Shown: in pieces, positions 31,928 through 42,226 of the stretch
How the letters are laid out: every line of letters begins with the position of its first letter
How positions within the stretch are numbered: the stretch's first letter is position 1
Assembly: GCF_021216655.1 (NCBI RefSeq)
Contig: NZ_CP080437.1
Location: forward strand, 1,860,001-1,924,000
Source of the DNA: Clavibacter michiganensis
GTDB taxonomy: Bacteria; Actinomycetota; Actinomycetes; Actinomycetales; Microbacteriaceae
Length of the DNA: 64,000 nt
Direction: 5' to 3'
Notes under the pieces: generated by a model
What the model was told of the DNA's origin: nothing
The model's input: the letters and a program-made list of their open reading frames with translations, nothing else
Databases searched by the model: none
Made by a program: the position numbers and the translations under genes

Positions 31928-33211
31928 CTAGTCGAGCTTGCCGTAGACCTGCTCCTCGAAGGTCGTGGTGTTGCCCGTGCCGTACTTGTAGACGGAGACG
32001 TACGCCTCGGTCGGGTCGCCGTTCTCATCGAACGTGATCGGGCCGGAGAGGCCGTCGTAGTCGATGTCGGTGCCGGCCTCGATGAGCTTGGCGCAGTCCG
32101 CGAACGTCGTGCACTTCTCGCCGCCCTCGGAGACGGACTGGAGGTTCTCCTTCAGCGTCGCGCCGTCGGTCGCCTTGCCCTGGAGCGCGGCGAGCGCGAG
32201 GAGCACGGTGCCGTCGTACGACTCGGCGGAGTAGCTGAACACCGTGAGGGCGGGCTCGCCCTCGGCCTTCACCATGTCCTGCAGGCGCGTCTGGAAGTCC
32301 TCCTTGGCCTCGACACCGGGGTTCGTGAACTGCGCCCCCGCGATGTCGACGTTGGTGTCGGTCTCCTTGATGACGCCGTAGTTCCCGTCCGTGCCGTAGA
32401 ACTTCGAGAAGTCGAAGCCCTTCGACGCCAGCTGGTCGGCGATGGTCTTGATCTCGTCGAACGAGATGACGACGAGCGCATCCGGGTTCGGGGCGAGCAC
32501 GGAGGTGATCGCGCTGTTGAAGTCCGTCGCGGAGGGCTCGAAGACCTGCTCGGCGGCGATGGTGGCGCCACCCGCCTCGAGCGTCTTCTTGATGTTCTCC
32601 TCGAGGCCCGTGCCGTACGCGTCGTTCATGTAGAGGATCGAGACGTTGGTCTTGCCGTCCTGCAGGATCTTGTTGCCGAGGATGCGGCCCTGGAGCACGT
32701 CCGACGGGGCGGTGCGCCAGTAGTAGCCGTCGTCCGCGTAGGTCGTGAAGTCCGGCGAGGTGTTCGCCGGCGAGAGCTGCACGACACCGGCCTGGGTGAC
32801 CTGGTCGATGAAGGTCTTCGAGACGCCCGAGGACGCGGCGCCGATGATCGCGGTGTTGCCGTCCGCGATGAGCGAGGTGGCCGACTGGCTCGCGATGTCG
32901 GTCGTGGTGTCGCCCGAGTCCTTGGCCGTGTTGGTCACCGTGATGCCGGCCTTGGCGTCGTTGATGTCCTTCACGGCGAGGTCCACGCCCGCGAACTCGG
33001 GCGGGCCGAGCACCGCGAGGGAGCCCGTCTGCGGCAGGATCGTGCCGATCTTGAGGTTCAGGCCGCCGTCGGCCGTGGTGCCCCCCTCGCCTCCGCCGCC
33101 GCCGGAGCAGCCGGCGAGGACGAGGGCGCCGGCCACCGCGATGGTGACGGCGCTGAGGGCGGTGCGGGCGGATCGTGAGCGGGAGGTCGAAACCCTGCCG
33201 AATGCGCTCAT
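31928..33211 (-). CDS. Branched-chain amino acid ABC transporter substrate-binding lipoprotein
   Basis: 427 residues. The N-terminus has an Arg/Ser-rich stretch, a hydrophobic core (TALSAVTIAVAGALVL) and the lipobox LAGC, so it should be a lipid-anchored periplasmic-binding-type protein (LivK/Peripla_BP_6). A Gly-rich linker follows, then KIGTILPQTGSLAVLGPPEF and paired lobes with IIGAASSGVSKTF and YDGTVLLALAALQ. It probably delivers ligand to LivHMGF, although it lies on the other strand, convergent to livF. The ATG at 33211 has AAGGAG upstream; further upstream in-frame codons are not used. Confidence 0.92.
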   Translation of the reverse strand: MSAFGRVSTSRSRSARTALSAVTIAVAGALVLAGCSGGGGGEGGTTADGGLNLKIGTILPQTGSLAVLGPPEFAGVDLAVKDINDAKAGITVTNTAKDSGDTTTDIASQSATSLIADGNTAIIGAASSGVSKTFIDQVTQAGVVQLSPANTSPDFTTYADDGYYWRTAPSDVLQGRILGNKILQDGKTNVSILYMNDAYGTGLEENIKKTLEAGGATIAAEQVFEPSATDFNSAITSVLAPNPDALVVISFDEIKTIADQLASKGFDFSKFYGTDGNYGVIKETDTNVDIAGAQFTNPGVEAKEDFQTRLQDMVKAEGEPALTVFSYSAESYDGTVLLALAALQGKATDGATLKENLQSVSEGGEKCTTFADCAKLIEAGTDIDYDGLSGPITFDENGDPTEAYVSVYKYGTGNTTTFEEQVYGKLD

Positions 33212-33290
33212 GGTGCTCCTTATGGATGTGTGTGGTGATGCTCGGGAATGTGGTGCATGAGGCACGCGAATGCGCGCCTCGCCTGGTGCG

Positions 33291-33319
33291 ACCCTATGGC
33301 GCGGATGAGACGGACACAA
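33291..33319 (-). promoter_or_regulatory. Likely promoter of the binding-protein gene
   Basis: Minus strand TTGTGT (33319-33314), 17-bp spacer, TAGGGT (33296-33291). This would give a leader of about 75 nt before the ATG at 33211. Confidence 0.45.
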
Positions 33320-33389
33320 TGCATCGGCATTTCCGTCGTGTAACGCGACCTGATCGTTACCATTCACGGAATGAGCGACGGGATCCGAA

Positions 33390-34343
33390 TCAGATGCCGT
33401 CGACGACCGCCGGAACCGTCTGCGCGGCCCTCGCGGCGGAAAGCGGACGGCGGGACGCGCGGATCATGTCGACGGTGAGCAGCACGAGCGCCGCCCACAC
33501 GATCGCGAATCCGGCCCACCGCTCGGGCGGCATGGCCTCGTGCATCACGAAGACGCCGAAGGCGAACTGCAGCAGCGGCGCCAGGTACTGCGTGAGCCCG
33601 ATCACCGAGAGCGGCAGGCGCCCGGCGGCGAAGCCGAACAGCAGGAGCGGGCCCGCGGTGACGACGCCCGTGCTGACCAGCAGCAGCGTGTGCCCGAGCG
33701 ACACCGTGCCGATGGTGAGCCCGGCGCCCGCGCCCGTGATCACGAGCATCGTCGTGGCGGCGGGCACGAGCCAGGCCGTCTCGAGCGCGAGGCCGGAGAG
33801 CGCGTCCGCTCCCCCGCTCACGCGCTTCTTCACCAGCCCGTAGAGGCCGAACGACCCGGCGAGCGCGAGCGACACCCAGGGCAGCTGCCCGTACCCGACG
33901 GCGATGACGGCCACCGCCACAGCGGACAGGCCCACGGCGGTCCACTGCAGCGGACGCAGGCGCTCGCGGAGGAGGAGCACGCCGAGCAGCACCGTGACGA
34001 TCGGGTTGATGAAGTAGCCGAGCGCGGTCTCGACGACGTGGCCGGAGAGCGTGCCGTAGACGTACACGGTCCAGTTGACGAGGATCAGGTGGCCCGCGAG
34101 GCCGAGCCCCAGGAGGATCCGCGGGCGGCGGACGATGGCGACCACCCGCCCCCAGCGCCGGGCGGCCGTGATGACGACGGCGCACACGACGAGCGAGAAG
34201 AGGATCCGCCAGCCGACGATCTCGAACGCCCCCGCCGGGACGAGCAGCAGGAAGAAGACGGGGAGGACGCCCCACAGGCCGTACGCGCCGACGGCGGCGA
34301 GGAGGCCGGTGCGGGTCGAGGACTCCGGGGCGGGGCGCGTCAC
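33390..34343 (-). CDS. rarD: EamA-family transporter RarD
   Basis: A 317-residue DMT-superfamily protein with ten hydrophobic segments. GAYGLWGVLPVFFLLLVPAG at the N-terminus, SGHVVETALGYFINPIVTVLLG and LTQYLAPLLQFAFGVFVMHE are the recognisable RarD blocks. The substrate is not established for the family. The start is GTG at 34343; GGGAG lies almost against it, so a downstream start is possible. It follows groES on the same strand behind a terminator. Confidence 0.9.
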   Translation of the reverse strand: MTRPAPESSTRTGLLAAVGAYGLWGVLPVFFLLLVPAGAFEIVGWRILFSLVVCAVVITAARRWGRVVAIVRRPRILLGLGLAGHLILVNWTVYVYGTLSGHVVETALGYFINPIVTVLLGVLLLRERLRPLQWTAVGLSAVAVAVIAVGYGQLPWVSLALAGSFGLYGLVKKRVSGGADALSGLALETAWLVPAATTMLVITGAGAGLTIGTVSLGHTLLLVSTGVVTAGPLLLFGFAAGRLPLSVIGLTQYLAPLLQFAFGVFVMHEAMPPERWAGFAIVWAALVLLTVDMIRASRRPLSAARAAQTVPAVVDGI

Positions 34344-34428
34344 CTCCCGAGGCTAGCGCCGCGGACGCCGGATGCCGCCCACGGCGACGGGACGGCCGGC
34401 GCGCGCGAGGGGACGCCCGGACGCACGA

Positions 34429-34457
34429 GAGCCCGGCCGAACGTGTCGGCCGGGCTC
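34429..34457 (-). terminator. Terminator hairpin after groES
   Basis: Arms 34429-34440 and 34446-34457 form a perfect 12-bp stem with a 5-nt loop, 46 bp beyond the groES stop. It separates groES from rarD and shows that no groEL follows. Confidence 0.7.
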
Positions 34458-34503
34458 CCGGGTGAAGCGGTGGTGCGTGGTGCGGTGTCGCTGGGGCGGA
34501 GCG

Positions 34504-34800
34504 TCAGCGCTCGATGACGGCGAGCACGTCGCGCGCGGAGAGGACGAGGAGGTCCTGGCCGTCGTACTTGACCTCGGTTCCGCCGTACTTGGAGTAGATG
34601 ACCTTGTCGCCCACGGCGACGTCGAGGGGGACGCGGTTGCCGTTGTCGTCGATGCGGCCGGGGCCCACGGCCACGACCTCGCCCTCCTGGGGCTTCTCCT
34701 TGGCGGTGTCGGGGATGACCAGACCAGACGCGGTGGTCTGCTCGGCTTCGACCTGCTGGATGACGATGCGATCCTCGAGCGGCTTGATGGAGACCGACAC
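34504..34800 (-). CDS. groES: Co-chaperonin GroES (Hsp10), without adjacent groEL
   Basis: GroES caps the GroEL chamber during protein folding. The 98 residues are typical: [26 protein letters not shown] (in two parts, [12 protein letters not shown] and TTASGLVIP), mobile loop, [19 protein letters not shown] and [17 protein letters not shown] end. The start is GTG at 34800 with GGAAGAGG upstream. A promoter and two CIRCE operators lie just upstream, pointing to HrcA control. In many actinobacteria groEL follows directly; here a terminator and rarD do. Confidence 0.96.
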   Translation of the reverse strand: MSVSIKPLEDRIVIQQVEAEQTTASGLVIPDTAKEKPQEGEVVAVGPGRIDDNGNRVPLDVAVGDKVIYSKYGGTEVKYDGQDLLVLSARDVLAVIER

Positions 34801-34839
34801 GGTTGACCTCTTCCTTCGTGACTAAGGGACAAGACTGAT

Positions 34840-34864
34840 TGGCAATCTCCCGGGGAGAGTGCCA
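34840..34864 (-). promoter_or_regulatory. CIRCE operator 2 (HrcA site) at the groES start point
   Basis: Minus strand TGGCACTC-N9-GATTGCCA. It matches the CIRCE inverted repeat GCACTC-N9-GAGTGC with one mismatch (T for G). It lies directly downstream of the -10 box, over the probable start site. Confidence 0.7.
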
Positions 34865-34870
34865 GGTGAG

Positions 34871-34900
34871 ATTCTACGGGCCGCGCTTGCACTCGCGCAA
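34871..34900 (-). promoter_or_regulatory. groES promoter
   Basis: Minus strand TTGCGC (34900-34895), 18-bp spacer, TAGAAT (34876-34871). The -35 box sits inside the spacer of the upstream CIRCE element, so HrcA binding would block it. Confidence 0.65.
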
Positions 34901-34912
34901 CGCGAGTGCCAA
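34887..34912 (-). promoter_or_regulatory. CIRCE operator 1 (HrcA site) over the groES -35 box
   Basis: TTGCACTC-N9-GAGTGCCAA on the plus strand; the core GCACTC-N9-GAGTGC is perfect. Its centre is about 47 bp from that of the second CIRCE copy. It is also only about 20 bp upstream of the -10 box of the divergent methyltransferase gene. Confidence 0.85.
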
Positions 34913-34944
34913 TCGGTGCAGAGGCGCCCCGGTACGGTGGGCGG

Positions 34945-36147
34945 ATGGATCAGACCGACCTCCGCGAGGTGCTCTCGCTCGAGGGGCTCCGCCTGCTCGA
35001 CTCCCTCCCCGCGCCCGCGCCGGGCGACGACATGGTGCGCATGGTGAGCGCGCTGCGCGGCGAGGGGCACTCCCCGGCGCTCGTGTCCGCCGTCCTCACG
35101 CAGTCGCGGCTGCGCGCCAAGGCGGTGGGCAAGTTCGGGGAGTTCGCCGCGCGCATGCTCTTCACGGAGGCCGGGCTCGAGCAGGCGACGCGGCTGCCGG
35201 TCGCCGCGCAGCACGCGGGGCGCTTCCAGCAGGCGGGCGTGGCGCACGTCGCCGACCTCGGCTGCGGGATCGGCGGGGACGCGATGGCCATGGCGGCCAT
35301 CGGGATCCGCGTCACGGCCGTCGAGCGCGACGAGGTGACCGCGGCGGTCGCCGGCTGGAACCTCGCGCCGTTCCCCGAGGCCGAGGTCGTGCAGGGCACG
35401 GCGGAGGCGTTCGACGCGGGCGGCGTCGACGGCGTCTACCTCGATCCCGCCCGGCGCACGGACGGGCACTCCTCGACCCGCCGCATCTCGGATCCGGACG
35501 CCTACTCCCCCACGCTCTCCGCCGCGTTCGAGCTCGCCGCGGGTCGCGCAGCCGGCATCAAGCTGGGACCGGGGCTCGATCGCGACCTCATCCCCTCGGA
35601 GGCCGAGGCGCAGTGGGTCTCGGTCGACGGGCAGGCCGTGGAGATGGGCCTCTGGTTCGGGCCGACGCGGCGCGACGGGATCCGGCGGGCGGCCCTCGTG
35701 ATCAGCGGCGGGTCCCAGGCGGAGCTCACGGCGGAGGCCGACAGCGAGGACGCCGAGCTGGGCGAGCTGGGCACGCACCTGTACGAGCCGGACGGCGCCG
35801 TGATCCGCGCCCGCCTCATCGGCGACCTCGCGCGCTCGCTCGACGGGCGCATGGTCGGCGAGGGCATCGCGTGGATCACGTCCGAGCGCGAGCAGGCGAC
35901 GCCGTTCGCGCGCGGCTTCCGGGTGCGCGAGGTGCTGCCGCTCGACGAGCAGCGGCTGAAGCGCGAGCTGCGGGCGCGCGGCATCGGGACGCTGGAGATC
36001 AAGAAGCGCGGGGTCGACGTGGATCCCGCTCGGCTGCGGACGCGTCTGCAGCTGAAGGGCGACGGGTCGGCGACGCTGATCGCGACGCGGGTCGGCGGGC
36101 GGCGGGTGGCGATCCTCGCGGACCGGCACGGGGTCGACGCGGGCTGA
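34945..36147 (+). CDS. THUMP-like class I SAM-dependent methyltransferase
   Basis: A 400-residue protein. Residues 80-200 contain a Rossmann methyltransferase core with motif I VADLGCGIGGDAMAMAAIGI, acidic motif II TAVERDEVT, and YLDPARRTDG where NPPY-type motifs sit. The C-terminal region, ending with FRVREVLPLDEQRLKRELRA and LEIKKRGVDVDP, is the THUMP-like domain of this family, suggesting an RNA substrate. The ATG at 34945 lies 6 nt after TACGGT, so the transcript may be leaderless; a start 13 codons upstream is open but unsupported. The target is unknown. Confidence 0.85.
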   Translation: MDQTDLREVLSLEGLRLLDSLPAPAPGDDMVRMVSALRGEGHSPALVSAVLTQSRLRAKAVGKFGEFAARMLFTEAGLEQATRLPVAAQHAGRFQQAGVAHVADLGCGIGGDAMAMAAIGIRVTAVERDEVTAAVAGWNLAPFPEAEVVQGTAEAFDAGGVDGVYLDPARRTDGHSSTRRISDPDAYSPTLSAAFELAAGRAAGIKLGPGLDRDLIPSEAEAQWVSVDGQAVEMGLWFGPTRRDGIRRAALVISGGSQAELTAEADSEDAELGELGTHLYEPDGAVIRARLIGDLARSLDGRMVGEGIAWITSEREQATPFARGFRVREVLPLDEQRLKRELRARGIGTLEIKKRGVDVDPARLRTRLQLKGDGSATLIATRVGGRRVAILADRHGVDAG

Positions 36148-36179
36148 CGCCCCACCGCGGGGCACCTGCCCCGGACGCG

Positions 36180-36215
36180 ACGACGCGGCCGCCCCCGAGG
36201 GGACGGCCGCGTCGT
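36180..36215 (+). terminator. Hairpin between methyltransferase gene and DUF4190 gene
   Basis: Arms 36180-36191 and 36204-36215 form a perfect 12-bp stem; the loop CCCCCGAGGGGA can pair further. It lies between convergent genes and may end transcription from both. Confidence 0.7.
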
Positions 36216-36232
36216 GTCGTGCGGGTGGTGCG

Positions 36233-36658
36233 TTACGGAGCCGTCGGGAACGGGGTGCCGTCGATCTCGCCGTTCTGGACGACGGTGTTGACGAACGCGA
36301 TGGCGATGACCACGAGGATGATGCTGAGGATGATCCCGATCACGCCCGTGATGATGCCCGTGAGCCAGAAGCCCTTGGCACCGGCGTTCCGCTTGCGTCC
36401 GAGGATGCCGGTCACGAGCGCGGCGATGCCCAGAGGCACCGAGAGGAACCAGAAGAGGACCGTCACGACGGACACGATGCCGAGGACCATGGACGTGATG
36501 CTGAGCCCCTTCGAGGCCGGCGCACCGCCCTGGCCGGGCTGGTAGGGCGCCGCGTAGGGCGAGTGGGAGCCGGCGGCGGGAGCGGCCGGGTACGCGGGCT
36601 GGCTCGGCGCGGGCGGGAAGCCGTCGTTGGAGCGGTCCGGGTTCTGCGGATCGGTCAT
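36233..36658 (-). CDS. DUF4190-type small membrane protein
   Basis: A 141-residue protein with a Pro/Ala/Tyr/Gln-rich cytoplasmic N-terminus (residues 1-50), then two membrane hairpins: SITSMVLGIVSVVTVLFWFL with LGIAALVTGILG, and GFWLTGIITGVIGIILSIIL. This layout is typical of DUF4190 domain proteins, which have no assigned function. ATG at 36658 with AAAGGAACG upstream; TATGTT at 36686-36681 is a possible -10 box. It is a single-gene unit. Confidence 0.8.
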   Translation of the reverse strand: MTDPQNPDRSNDGFPPAPSQPAYPAAPAAGSHSPYAAPYQPGQGGAPASKGLSITSMVLGIVSVVTVLFWFLSVPLGIAALVTGILGRKRNAGAKGFWLTGIITGVIGIILSIILVVIAIAFVNTVVQNGEIDGTPFPTAP

Positions 36659-36727
36659 TGTCGTTCCTTTCGTCCCTGGGAACATACCGTGATGAGCGCC
36701 CCCGGATTCTCCCGTGCGGGAAATAGC

Positions 36728-36758
36728 CGCGAAAGGTCCCCGTAATGGGGGCGTCGCG
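36728..36758 (-). terminator. Weak hairpin after the rimI-tsaD gene
   Basis: CGCGA (36728-36732) pairs with TCGCG (36754-36758), and an inner CCCC pairs with GGGG around GTAAT. It is short and interrupted, so the terminator role is tentative. Confidence 0.35.
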
Positions 36759-36762
36759 AGGG

Positions 36763-38378
<1,616 letters not shown>

Positions 38379-38382
<4 letters not shown>

Positions 38383-38996
38383 GACGTGACCCGCTTCGGG
38401 CCGGCGGAGACGGTGACGTCGGGCGAGCGGAGGTAGAGCGCCTCGTCGGCCGCGAAGGGCAGGCCGAGCTCGTCCATGCGGCGGGCGACCTGGGCGAGGG
38501 ATGCCGCGCGGACGCCGGCCGCGTCGATGCGGTGGTCGGCCGCGGGCACGTCGTCGGGCCTGCTGAGGCCGGGGCCGGCGGTGCGCTCGGCGACGCCGCC
38601 GGCGACGGGCTCGCGGTAGACGGACCAGTAGAGCTCGCGGCGGCGCGCGTCGGTGACGACCACGAGGGATCCGGTGCCGCCCGCCGCGTAGTGGTCGTGG
38701 GCGACGGCGTCGTGGCTGACCACGGGGATCACGCGCACGTCGAGGCCGGTCGCGAGCACGCGGGCCGCGGCGATGCCGACGCGGAGGCCGGTGAAGGGGC
38801 CGGGGCCCATGCCCGCGACGACGGCGCGGACGTCGCAGCGCTCGATGCCGGACGCGGTGAGGCACTCGTCGAGCAGCGTGCCGATGACCTCGGCGTGCCG
38901 CATGGTGTCTGCCTCCTGGCGCTCGGCGAGCACGCGGCCGTCGGGGTCGATGACGGCGACGCCCGTGCCGGCGGAGGTGTCGATCGCGAGGAGCAC
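38379..38996 (-). CDS. tsaB: t6A biosynthesis protein TsaB
   Basis: A 205-residue ASKHA-fold protein that forms the TsaB-TsaD dimer needed for t6A37 formation in tRNA. Landmarks are [55 protein letters not shown] and [13 protein letters not shown]. Length is in the normal range. The start is GTG at 38996, 9 bp after the alr-tsaE stop; the stop overlaps the rimI-tsaD start, so the whole set is co-translated. Confidence 0.95.
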
Positions 38997-39005
38997 TGGA
39001 CGAGT

Positions 39006-40706
39006 CTAGGCGCGGGGGCGCGCGCGGAGCCGCCGGATGCGGACGGTGCGGGGCTCCTCGGGGGCGGCGTCGGGATCCGCGTCGGCGGCGGGGTCCGCGT
39101 CGGCGCGGTCGGCCGCGTCCGGATCCGCGTCGCCCGCGCCCGTGGGCCGCGCGATGCGCAGGTCCCACCACTCCTCCGCGACGCCGTCGAGCTTGCCCTC
39201 GCCCCACTCGACCACCACGACGGAGCGCGCGAAGTCGATGTCGAGGTCGTCGAGCTCGCGGGCGTCGGCCAGGCGGTAGGCGTCCACGTGCACGAGCGGC
39301 GGGCCGTCGACGAGGCTCGGGTGGGTGCGCGCGAGCACGAAGGTGGGGCTCGTGACGGGACCGCGGACGCCGAGCCCTGCGCCGAGCCCGCGCGTGAACG
39401 TGGTCTTGCCCGCGCCGAGCGGGCCGGACAGGACGACGAGGTCACCCGCGCCCAGCTCGCGCGCGAGGGCGCGGCCGAGCTCCTCCATGCCGTCGGTGGT
39501 CGCGACGGGGACGAGCTCGTCGGAGAGGACGTCGGCGGCCGGGCCCTCGGGCTCGGGGTGCTCGTGCAGGTGCACGCGGTCGACGCGCGGGCCGACGCGC
39601 GTCACGATCTCGTCGCCGATGGTCTCGGCCCAGCCGGCCCACTCCTCGGCGGTGGGCTCGCCGCGGTCGCCGGGGCCGAGGATCACGGCGGTGTCGCCGA
39701 CCTCGACGGGCAGGTCGCCGACGTCGAGCACGAGCTGGTCCATGGCGATGCGACCGGCGACCGGGAAGCGGCGGCCGTTCAGGAGCACGGAAGCGCGCGG
39801 GGCGGCGATGCGCGGGATCCCGTCGGCGTAGCCGAGCGGCACGAGCACGAGCGTCGACGGCCCGGCGGTGCGGTGATCCAGCCCGTAGGAGACGCCGTGC
39901 CCGGCCTCGACGCGCTTGACGGAGACGACGTCGGCCTCGAGCGTCATGGCGGGGATCAGACCGAGATCGCGGCCGGAGCGGTCGTCGAACGGCGAGATGC
40001 CGTAGACCGCGATGCCGAATCGCACCATGTCGAAGCGGGCGGCAGGCAGGCGGATCCCCGCGGAGCTCGCGGCCAGGTGCTTCTCCACGGGTCGCGCGCC
40101 CAGCTCCTCGGCCACGCGCACCGCATCGTGGAAGCGGGCGAGCGCGGCGTCGTCGTCCTCGGGCGAGGCGTCGGCCAGGTGCGACCACAGCGCGTGCAGG
40201 GTCAGCTCGCCCGCGGCGTCGGCGGCGACGGCCGCGCGCACGAGGTCCGGCCACAGCTCGGGGGTGGCGCCGTTGCGGCTGAGCCCGGTGTCGGCCTTGA
40301 GGTGCACGCGGGCGCGGATCCCCGTGGCGCGCCCGGCGGCGGCGATGCGCTCCAGCTCCCACAGCGCCGAGACGCCGAGGTCGATGCCGTTCTCCACCGC
40401 GACGCGGAAGTCGGTGTCGACCCCGTGCAGCCATGCGAGGAGGCGGGCGGTGATGCCCGACCGGCGGAGCTCGACCGCCGACGCGACGTCGAGCACGGCG
40501 AGGCTCTCGGCGCCGGCCTCGAGGGCGGCGCGCGCGACCTGGAGCGCGCCGTGCCCGTAGGCGTCGGCCTTCACGGCGACCATCGTGCGCGCCGGGGCGG
40601 CGAGCGCCGCGAGCGTGCGGACGTTGTGGCGGATCGCGTCGAGGTCGACGACGGCGCGGCGGCCGGGCGCGACGGGTCCGGCGGGGGCGGACGCGTGCTC
40701 GGTCAT
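39006..40706 (-). CDS. Alanine racemase-TsaE fusion
   Basis: One continuous 566-codon frame. Residues 1-375 are an alanine racemase (PLP Lys46 in [36 protein letters not shown], catalytic Tyr in [23 protein letters not shown]). Residues 387-566 are TsaE, the ATPase of the t6A complex (P-loop [20 protein letters not shown] at about 416-435, [22 protein letters not shown]). The racemase makes D-Ala for peptidoglycan. The C-terminus has a low-complexity Ala/Asp run and a basic end. The ATG at 40706 overlaps the stop of the upstream alr gene as ATGA. No ribosome binding site lies between the two halves, so a single polypeptide is expected. Confidence 0.93.
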   Translation of the reverse strand: MTEHASAPAGPVAPGRRAVVDLDAIRHNVRTLAALAAPARTMVAVKADAYGHGALQVARAALEAGAESLAVLDVASAVELRRSGITARLLAWLHGVDTDFRVAVENGIDLGVSALWELERIAAAGRATGIRARVHLKADTGLSRNGATPELWPDLVRAAVAADAAGELTLHALWSHLADASPEDDDAALARFHDAVRVAEELGARPVEKHLAASSAGIRLPAARFDMVRFGIAVYGISPFDDRSGRDLGLIPAMTLEADVVSVKRVEAGHGVSYGLDHRTAGPSTLVLVPLGYADGIPRIAAPRASVLLNGRRFPVAGRIAMDQLVLDVGDLPVEVGDTAVILGPGDRGEPTAEEWAGWAETIGDEIVTRVGPRVDRVHLHEHPEPEGPAADVLSDELVPVATTDGMEELGRALARELGAGDLVVLSGPLGAGKTTFTRGLGAGLGVRGPVTSPTFVLARTHPSLVDGPPLVHVDAYRLADARELDDLDIDFARSVVVVEWGEGKLDGVAEEWWDLRIARPTGAGDADPDAADRADADPAADADPDAAPEEPRTVRIRRLRARPRA

Positions 40707-41860
40707 GCGCCGAACCTCCGGGTCACGCGGCCGGCGACGCGCGCCACGATCTCGTAGCCGATGGTGCCGGTCGCCTTGGCCCACTCCTCCACCGAGGGCG
40801 CCCCCGTCGCGGGATCCCCGAACAGCACGGCGTCGTCGCCCACCGCCACCGGGATCCCGTCGACGACGCCGTCGCCCACGTCGACCACGAACTGGTCCAT
40901 GGCGATCCGGCCGCTCACGCGGAAGCGCGCGCCGTGGATCGCGACGGGCGCGCGGTTGCTCGCGAGCCGCGGCACCCCGTCGGCGAACCCGAGCGAGACG
41001 AGCGCGAGGGTCGTGGCGCTGCTGGTGCGGTACGTGTAGCCGTAGGAGACGCCCGTGTCGGCGGGCACGCGCTTGACCGCGACGACGCTGCCGACGAGGG
41101 TCATGGCGGGCACGAGGCCCAGGTCGGCGGACGTGACGCCGTCGAGCGGCGAGATGCCGTAGATCCCGATGCCGAGGCGCACCATGTCGAGGCGGGCCTC
41201 GGGCACGCGCAGGGCACCCGCGGTGGCGGCGAGGTGGCGGATCCCGGGCTCCAGCCCCGCGGCCCTCACCACGTCGACCGCCCGGTGGAACGCGCGGACC
41301 TGCGCCCGGTCCTCCTCCCGCCCCGCGTTCGCGAGGTGGCTGAAGACGCCGCCGAGGTGGATCCGGCCCTCCGCGACGAGCGCCTGGACCTCGGCGACGA
41401 CGCCCGGCCACTCCGCCGGCGTCACGCCGTTGCGGCCGAGGCCGGTGTCGACCTTGAGGTGCACCTCGGCCGTGCGGCCGACGCGACGCGCGGCCTCCGC
41501 CACCTCGCGCACCTGGCGCAGGCTGTTGAGCCCGAGGTCGACGTCGGCCTCGATGGCGGTCGCGAAGTCGGCGCCGGGCGCGTGCATCCACGTGAGGACG
41601 GGCGCGTCGATCCCGGCCGCCCGCAGCGCGAGCGCCTCGCGGACGTCGACGACGCCGAGCCGGTCGGCCCCGCCCGCGAGCGCGGCGCGCGCCGATGCGA
41701 CGGCACCGTGCCCGTAGCCGTCGGCCTTCACCACGGCCATCACGAGCGGCGCACCCGTGGCGGCCCGCAGCGCGCGGACGTTCGCCGAGATCGCGCCGGT
41801 GTCGATGCGCGCCTCCCGCCGGAGGGCAGCTGGCGCCTGGAGGGTCGCCTCGTCGGTCAC
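40703..41860 (-). CDS. alr: Alanine racemase (second, stand-alone copy)
   Basis: A 385-residue PLP-dependent racemase interconverting L- and D-alanine. PLP Lys45 lies in [14 protein letters not shown]; other landmarks are [26 protein letters not shown], catalytic Tyr region [24 protein letters not shown] and the C-terminal [17 protein letters not shown]. It is complete, with no broken motif. The next gene starts with another racemase domain, so the two are tandem paralogues. The start is GTG at 41860, overlapping the acpS stop (GTGA). Confidence 0.96.
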   Translation of the reverse strand: MTDEATLQAPAALRREARIDTGAISANVRALRAATGAPLVMAVVKADGYGHGAVASARAALAGGADRLGVVDVREALALRAAGIDAPVLTWMHAPGADFATAIEADVDLGLNSLRQVREVAEAARRVGRTAEVHLKVDTGLGRNGVTPAEWPGVVAEVQALVAEGRIHLGGVFSHLANAGREEDRAQVRAFHRAVDVVRAAGLEPGIRHLAATAGALRVPEARLDMVRLGIGIYGISPLDGVTSADLGLVPAMTLVGSVVAVKRVPADTGVSYGYTYRTSSATTLALVSLGFADGVPRLASNRAPVAIHGARFRVSGRIAMDQFVVDVGDGVVDGIPVAVGDDAVLFGDPATGAPSVEEWAKATGTIGYEIVARVAGRVTRRFGA

Positions 41861-42216
41861 AGGTCGTCCCCCTCGGTGACCACGAACGCGGTGGCGAGGC
41901 CCGCGTCGTGGCTCATGCTCAGGTGGATCCGCGTCACGCCCCGCGCGGCCGCCACCTCCGCGACGACGCCGGCCACGCGGAACGACGGGTCGCCGTGCTC
42001 GTCACGGACGACCTCCATGTCCTGCCAGCTGATCCCGCCGGGACCGCCGAGCGCCTTGATGAGCGCCTCCTTCGCAGCGAACCGGGCCGCCAGCGAGCGC
42101 GCGGGCAGGGACCGCTCGGCGGGCGCGAACAGGCGCGGCACGAGACCCGGAGTGCGCTCGGCGCTCCGGGCGAACCGCGCCACGTCGACCACGTCGACGC
42201 CGATGCCCCTGATCAC
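41857..42216 (-). CDS. acpS: Holo-acyl-carrier-protein synthase
   Basis: AcpS transfers 4'-phosphopantetheine from CoA to a Ser of acyl carrier protein. The 119-residue protein begins [16 protein letters not shown] (metal-binding Asp), and has [14 protein letters not shown] (conserved Glu) and [16 protein letters not shown]. It lies between glmS (10 bp) and alr (4-bp overlap) in an actinobacterial arrangement. ATG at 42216. Confidence 0.95.
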   Translation of the reverse strand: MIRGIGVDVVDVARFARSAERTPGLVPRLFAPAERSLPARSLAARFAAKEALIKALGGPGGISWQDMEVVRDEHGDPSFRVAGVVAEVAAARGVTRIHLSMSHDAGLATAFVVTEGDDL

Positions 42217-42226
42217 GCCGCCGCGG

